Positions 60,018 to 64,000 of a stretch of DNA of 64,000 nt are shown here, piece by piece. Made by a program: the position numbers and the translations under genes. Positions within the stretch are counted from its first letter, which is position 1. Each line of letters starts with the position of its first letter. Under the pieces are notes generated by a model. The model was given only the letters and a program-made list of their open reading frames with translations, was not told the DNA's origin and did no database searches. The stretch comes from Ptiloglossa arizonensis (Eukaryota; Arthropoda; Insecta; Hymenoptera; Colletidae). Location of the stretch: the NCBI RefSeq assembly GCF_051014685.1, contig NC_135055.1, positions 18,216,001 to 18,280,000 of the forward strand, given 5' to 3'.

Positions 60018-60226
60018 CTAAATTATTCGACAAGTTTCGTCGTTTCTCCATTATAAAAAAAAATACCACGACACTCGAACTTCGAACACCTATAGATATA
60101 CGAATTAGCCGAGAGATCTACACTAGAAACTTCGCACTATCTTACATCGTAGTATCTTTAAAAAAAATAAAACGACGAACCCAACAGCTCGGTTTCTTAT
60201 CGACAAAACGTTATCGAGCGATCTAT
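60018..60226. mobile_element. Divergent single copy of the same mariner-like MITE family
   Basis: It begins near TAAATTATTCGACAAGTTTC and ends near ACGTTATCGAGCGATCTATA. The interior matches the 31.3-kb family (CTCGAACTTCGAACA, TATACGAATTAGCC, GTAGTATCTTTAAAAAAA). It is more decayed than the intronic copy. Confidence 0.65.
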
Positions 60227-60779
60227 AGAATAATTCTACCTCTCGAAGTGTCCCCCCGGACGCTTTGAAAATTTCCCAAACACCCTGGTGACGTTTCGGG
60301 AAACGGGTCGATAGAAATCGCGTCGCATAGCACCGAGGAATGGTAGCGGAACCGTTTGATCGTTAACCGTGTAAACGGAGCGTTTTCGAGCTCGAATGTC
60401 CAAGTGAAAAACGAAAACGGTCCCCGCCCGGTTCCCCGGTGGACACGCGCGGCGTTACACGCGGATCACCTATATACACGTTGCACGTGCAACGGTGCAT
60501 GGTGCAACCCGCTTGCATGCGGGCGTGCAAGCGTGCATATCAATTCCGCGCGGAGGAGTCGCCAAGATCTCATGTAAATCATCGAGACAAGATGGCTCCT
60601 CCCTATTTGCTTGGCGCAATGTGCACGCAACGCCGCGCGGCACACGGTAATGCTCGAAGCATGTTTGAAAAGCGCAAACGTGGCACGAGGGCGAGGTGCA
60701 CACAGATGAGACGAGGGCAGAGGGCGACGCTGAGAAAGAGAGACGCAGAGATACGCGCGCGCAAACCCGTACACACACA
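60227..60779. other. GC-rich unique spacer before the 57-bp satellite
   Basis: Short inverted and direct GCATGCGGGCGTGCAAGCGT motifs occur near 60510-60540. No gene called. Confidence 0.4.
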
Positions 60780-61290
60780 CGCACACGGTTAAAGAGAGCG
60801 ATGGAGAGAAAAGGAGACATGCGTCCACGAAACGTACACACATGGACACGCACGGTTAAAGAGAGCGATGGAGAGAAAAGGAGACATGCGTCCACGAAAC
60901 GTACACACACGGTTAAAGAGAGAGATGGAGAGAAAAGGAGATATGCGTCCACGAAACGTACACACACGTTTAAACAGAGCGATGGAGAGAAAAGGAGCCA
61001 TGCGTCCACGAAACGTACACACACGGTTAAAGAGAACGATGGAGAGAAAAGGAGCCATGCGTCCACGAAACGTACACACACATGGACGCACACGTTTGAA
61101 CAGAGCGATGGAGAGAAAAGGAGCCATGCGTCCACGAAACGTACACACACGGTTAAAGAGAACGATGGAGAGAAAAGGAGCCATGCGTCCACGAAACATA
61201 CTCACACATGGATGCACACGTTTAGACAGAGCGACGGAGAGAAAAGGAGTCATGCGTCCGCGAAACACACACACAGAGAGACAGACGTGT
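60780..61290. repeat. 57-bp GC-rich satellite with variants, about nine copies
   Basis: The monomer runs CACACGGTTAAAGAGAGCGA, TGGAGAGAAAAGGAG, CATGCGTCCACGAAACGTACA. Some copies carry an additional CATGGACGCACACG segment. The period is mostly a multiple of three and stop-free, so frames of 150-342 codons exist on both strands with repeats such as KRTHTVKENDGEKRSHAST. No sign of a real gene. Confidence 0.93.
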
Positions 61291-63379
61291 GTACGCGTGC
61301 ACGGAACGTTACACGCGTGAATAGTGCGTTTCGTTGTATGCATAATGGGCGCGCGCGGAGCGCAACGCGGCGATGCACTTGCAGCGGACGAGCGAATCGT
61401 GTGTATACTCTCGTCGTGAGTCATGACGAACAACTGCTTATCGTGGAATCGTAAATAACGAGAGAGACGGTGAAAGAGAGACGGAACGAGACGAGGGACG
61501 GTGGGAGGTGGAGGGCCACGGTTACGCACAGCTAGCGCGATCCTAACCGGTGAAAATTCATTTTTTCTTCTTTTTTGCAACGAGAAACAGATACGTCCGG
61601 TCGCTTCCTTGACATTATTTTTACCTCGAGGTACACGAGCGTAGTCGTGAGAACCGGCCGAACGCCCTGTACAAAAACGGAGAAATGGAATTGATATTCG
61701 CCCGGTTAAAGAGAGGGGAATCGAAGCAACGGAGGGGGACAAAATCGTCGAACATCGCGCGGATTTCGAAATCGCCGGCGTGCCTGACCTGGGATGACTT
61801 CTGAACGTTCTTAACATACTTACGACTTTGTTTCCTGTCCCCTGTTATTAATTGCCCGGTCGGTCGCGGTGCAACGTTTCGCGTTCCTCCGCTCCGAACG
61901 TTTCAAAATATTCCTCGCGCTGTTTCGCCGTACCGAAAGGTTGAGGATGAGGCTTTCGTAATTAATAAACGATCGCTCGTTTTCTCGAATCGAAAGTACC
62001 TTTTTTCTTCTTTTTAATTCGTTCGCGAGAAGGGGTTCGTAACACGGTTCATTCGTGGGTTAAATTCGCTGGAATTATGGTTAAATTCTTCTACATCGAG
62101 ATGTTTCTACGTGTTTCAGGAAAATCGACGATTCGGGACAAGAACGAGAAGATACGAGTGAAATATTAGCATTCGAGCAAGAGCATCAGTATCGCTACGG
62201 TTAAATTAAGTATTATTGGGTTGTTCGGAAAGTCATTTCGTTTTTCTTGGTGAAAATGAAACATGATTTTTTTAGAGCGTACAAACATTTTATCGAATTA
62301 CATATTCCCCATTTTGGAAACTGAAATCATTTTTCGAACAACCCGATATAATCGTTGAAACGTTTCTATCGTCGAAAGAAGCTTATTTCTCTGCATCGAG
62401 AATCGAAAAGTTACCAAATAAATACGAAAAAGTTACATTTAATAACGAAGAATTCAATCCGTTAAATTTTAGACCTTTTCAAAAGAGAAATAACATCGAT
62501 ACGAAGAAAACAACGATCACAGTTCCATCTAGTCCCGATAGATTCCGACGGGAATCACCAATGTGCTTATATCGTGTAGATGCATCGCGACTGTACAAAA
62601 CTCGATACAAAAAAAAAAGAAAAAAAAACCCCTCGATTCCGTATTCTCTAGAAAGAACGTTATTTCCTCCTTGGCCAATTCCAGACCCGAGGTGGATCCC
62701 GTCGGAGGTCCCTGGATAAAAAGAATTTCACTCGAGGCCAATTCGTAATCAAGCTGGCGAATGATCGAGAGACCCCGAATTACCGTATCTTCGGGGTACC
62801 TCGTACCTCGGGTCTGTTCGTTCCGTCTCGTCCGTTGAAGAGAAACAAGAGTCGTCGACTTTTAATTACGCGCCGATTTCGTCCCTTCTCGTTTTTCGTT
62901 CGGTCTCGCGACGTTAAGTAACTAACGATCCCGGGAGGGCCCGGTGCGCAGCCTCGTCGGATAGATCGGAACCCCACCCGGAGCCACCCCTGGGCTAAAC
63001 TTCGCCCAGACTCCTCGAGACACCCCTTTTTCGCCTAGCTAAGTCAAATCGACCGTACGTGCTCATCGGCCCCTGTAATCGAGACACGAATCTTCCTGTC
63101 CCCGCAGGTAAAATCGCGTGTCGCGGGGGCAGGCAGGCAGGCAGCCAGGCAACCGTTTGGTTCGGGAATTTTCGAATATCGGTCTTTCGGGTGGTCGCGT
63201 CGCTCGTTGGAGATTAGCTCGATCTAAGGGCGCGGAATAGGGACGGTGTTCCGTGCACGGTGTACGTTTTGCGTCGAGGTCGTTCGCGGTCAAAGGGTTT
63301 CGAAAATTCTGCAACGCGACGAGACTCTCCCTCCTCCTTCGAGGAGGATGCAACGCGCGATCGCGCGCGATGAACGCCT
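61291..63379. other. Unique spacer containing the 62.2-kb MITE
   Basis: Otherwise no supported features. A (GGCA)n microsatellite lies at about 63128-63150. Confidence 0.4.
62216..62346. mobile_element. 131-bp mariner-derived MITE with TA target duplication
   Basis: It starts TTGGGTTGTTCGGAAAGTC. The reverse complement of its other end is TCGGGTTGTTCGAAAAATG. Each end abuts a TA (62214-62215 and 62347-62348), the target duplication of Tc1/mariner elements, and the terminal sequence resembles mariner termini. The interior is too short for a transposase, so this is a non-autonomous internal-deletion derivative. Confidence 0.85.
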
Positions 63380-63990
63380 GTGAACGTTTAACGTGTAGGT
63401 GCACCTCGATGCGTGAGACACTCTGCGCGTGGTGTACGTTTTGAGTTGGGTTTCGTGGGATTTTTAGTACGAGCGGCTAACGTGTAGGTGCGCTCGATGC
63501 GTGAGATCTGAACGTAGTGTACGTTTTGTGTTGGGTTTTGTAGGATTTTTGCTACGAGCGTCTAATGTATAGGTGCGTTCGATGCGTGAGATCTGAACGT
63601 AGTGTACGTTTTGTGTTGGGTTTTGTAGGATTTTTACTACGAGCGTCTAACGTATAGGTGCGCTCGATGCGTGAGATCTGAACGTAGTATACGTTTTGTG
63701 TTGGGTTTTGTAGGATTTTTAGTACGAGCGTCTAACGTGTATGTGCGTGAGATACTCTGCACGTAGTGTACGTTTTGAGTTGGATTTTGTAACATTTTTA
63801 CTACGAGCATCTAACGTATACGTACACTCGCTGTGTAAGATCTGAACGTAGTGTACATTTTGAGTTGGGTTTTGTAACATTTTCATTACGAGCGTTTAAC
63901 GTGTACGTGCCCTCGATGCGTGAAATCTACTGCAGATAGTGTACACTTTGACTTGGTTTTTGTAACATTTTGACTATGAAAATTGAACGC
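63380..63990. repeat. About 85-95-bp tandem array, seven copies, running to the right edge
   Basis: GTGTACGTTTTGTGTTGGGT followed by TTTGTAGGATTTTTACTACG and AGCGTCTAACGTATAGGTGC then GATGCGTGAGATCTGAACG recurs. Copies near the right edge are diverged, and the array probably ends there or continues outside the window. Confidence 0.9.
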
Positions 63991-64000
63991 GTGCGTACGC

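Noticed and set aside
60470..61817. Open frames of 240 and 342 codons (minus) and 252 and 150 codons (plus)
   Set aside because: They are mostly the 57-bp satellite read in different frames on both strands. The non-repeat end shows no domain.
1..64000. CRISPR array, prophage or bacterial operon
   Set aside because: Repeats are direct and contiguous without unique spacers, there are no ribosome-binding-site-led gene runs, and spliced genes are present. The DNA is eukaryotic.

Overview
This is eukaryotic nuclear DNA, most likely from a hymenopteran insect (a bee or close relative). The evidence is an AT-rich, intron-bearing sequence that is nonetheless full of CpG (TCGA, CGAA and ACG everywhere), small mariner-like terminal-repeat elements, and no bacterial gene organisation. 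The order is inferred from composition, not proven.

Only one protein gene is well supported. It lies on the minus strand, as three phase-consistent exons at 32357-32110, 29058-27846 and 25181-25116. Together they encode at least 509 residues of a protein I do not recognise: a short partly helical N-terminal segment, about 360 residues of charged, Ser/Arg/Asp-rich, probably disordered sequence with a His/Gln run, and a hydrophobic helical segment resembling an ARM/HEAT repeat pair. The last exon ends at a consensus donor, so the gene continues toward or past position 1. Its next exon is not identified with confidence in the 25 kb that remains. A 100-codon open stretch ending at a good donor (45775-45476, minus) is a weak extra exon candidate.

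Roughly a third of the window (about 21 kb by my own boundaries) is tandem repeats: more than 30 separate arrays with monomers from 4 to about 400 bp. Left part (1-25 kb): arrays near 0.3-1.9, 2.7-3.8, 4.1-4.5, 6.0-6.6, 8.0-8.5, 9.9-11.2, 19.1-19.5, 20.5-20.9 and 21.5-22.4 kb, with CpG-rich unique DNA at 11.2-14.5 kb and two related small terminal-inverted-repeat elements at 15.0 and 16.6 kb. Gene part (25-32 kb): the exons, a tRNA-Lys-like sequence and a strong hairpin in intron 2, and a 125-bp array plus an expanded mariner-like MITE in intron 1. Right part (32-64 kb): arrays at 34.2, 36.9, 38.7 (with a 210-bp higher-order structure), 39.8, 40.9, 41.7, 44.5, 47.8, 49.4, 51.3, 52.9, 56.9, 58.7, 60.8 and 63.4 kb, and a 131-bp mariner-derived MITE at 62.2 kb.

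Many long open reading frames here are by-products of repeats whose period is a multiple of three, or of stop-poor CpG-rich DNA, and are not called as genes. I found no convincing new multi-gene system. The most interesting material is the repeat architecture and the small structured elements.
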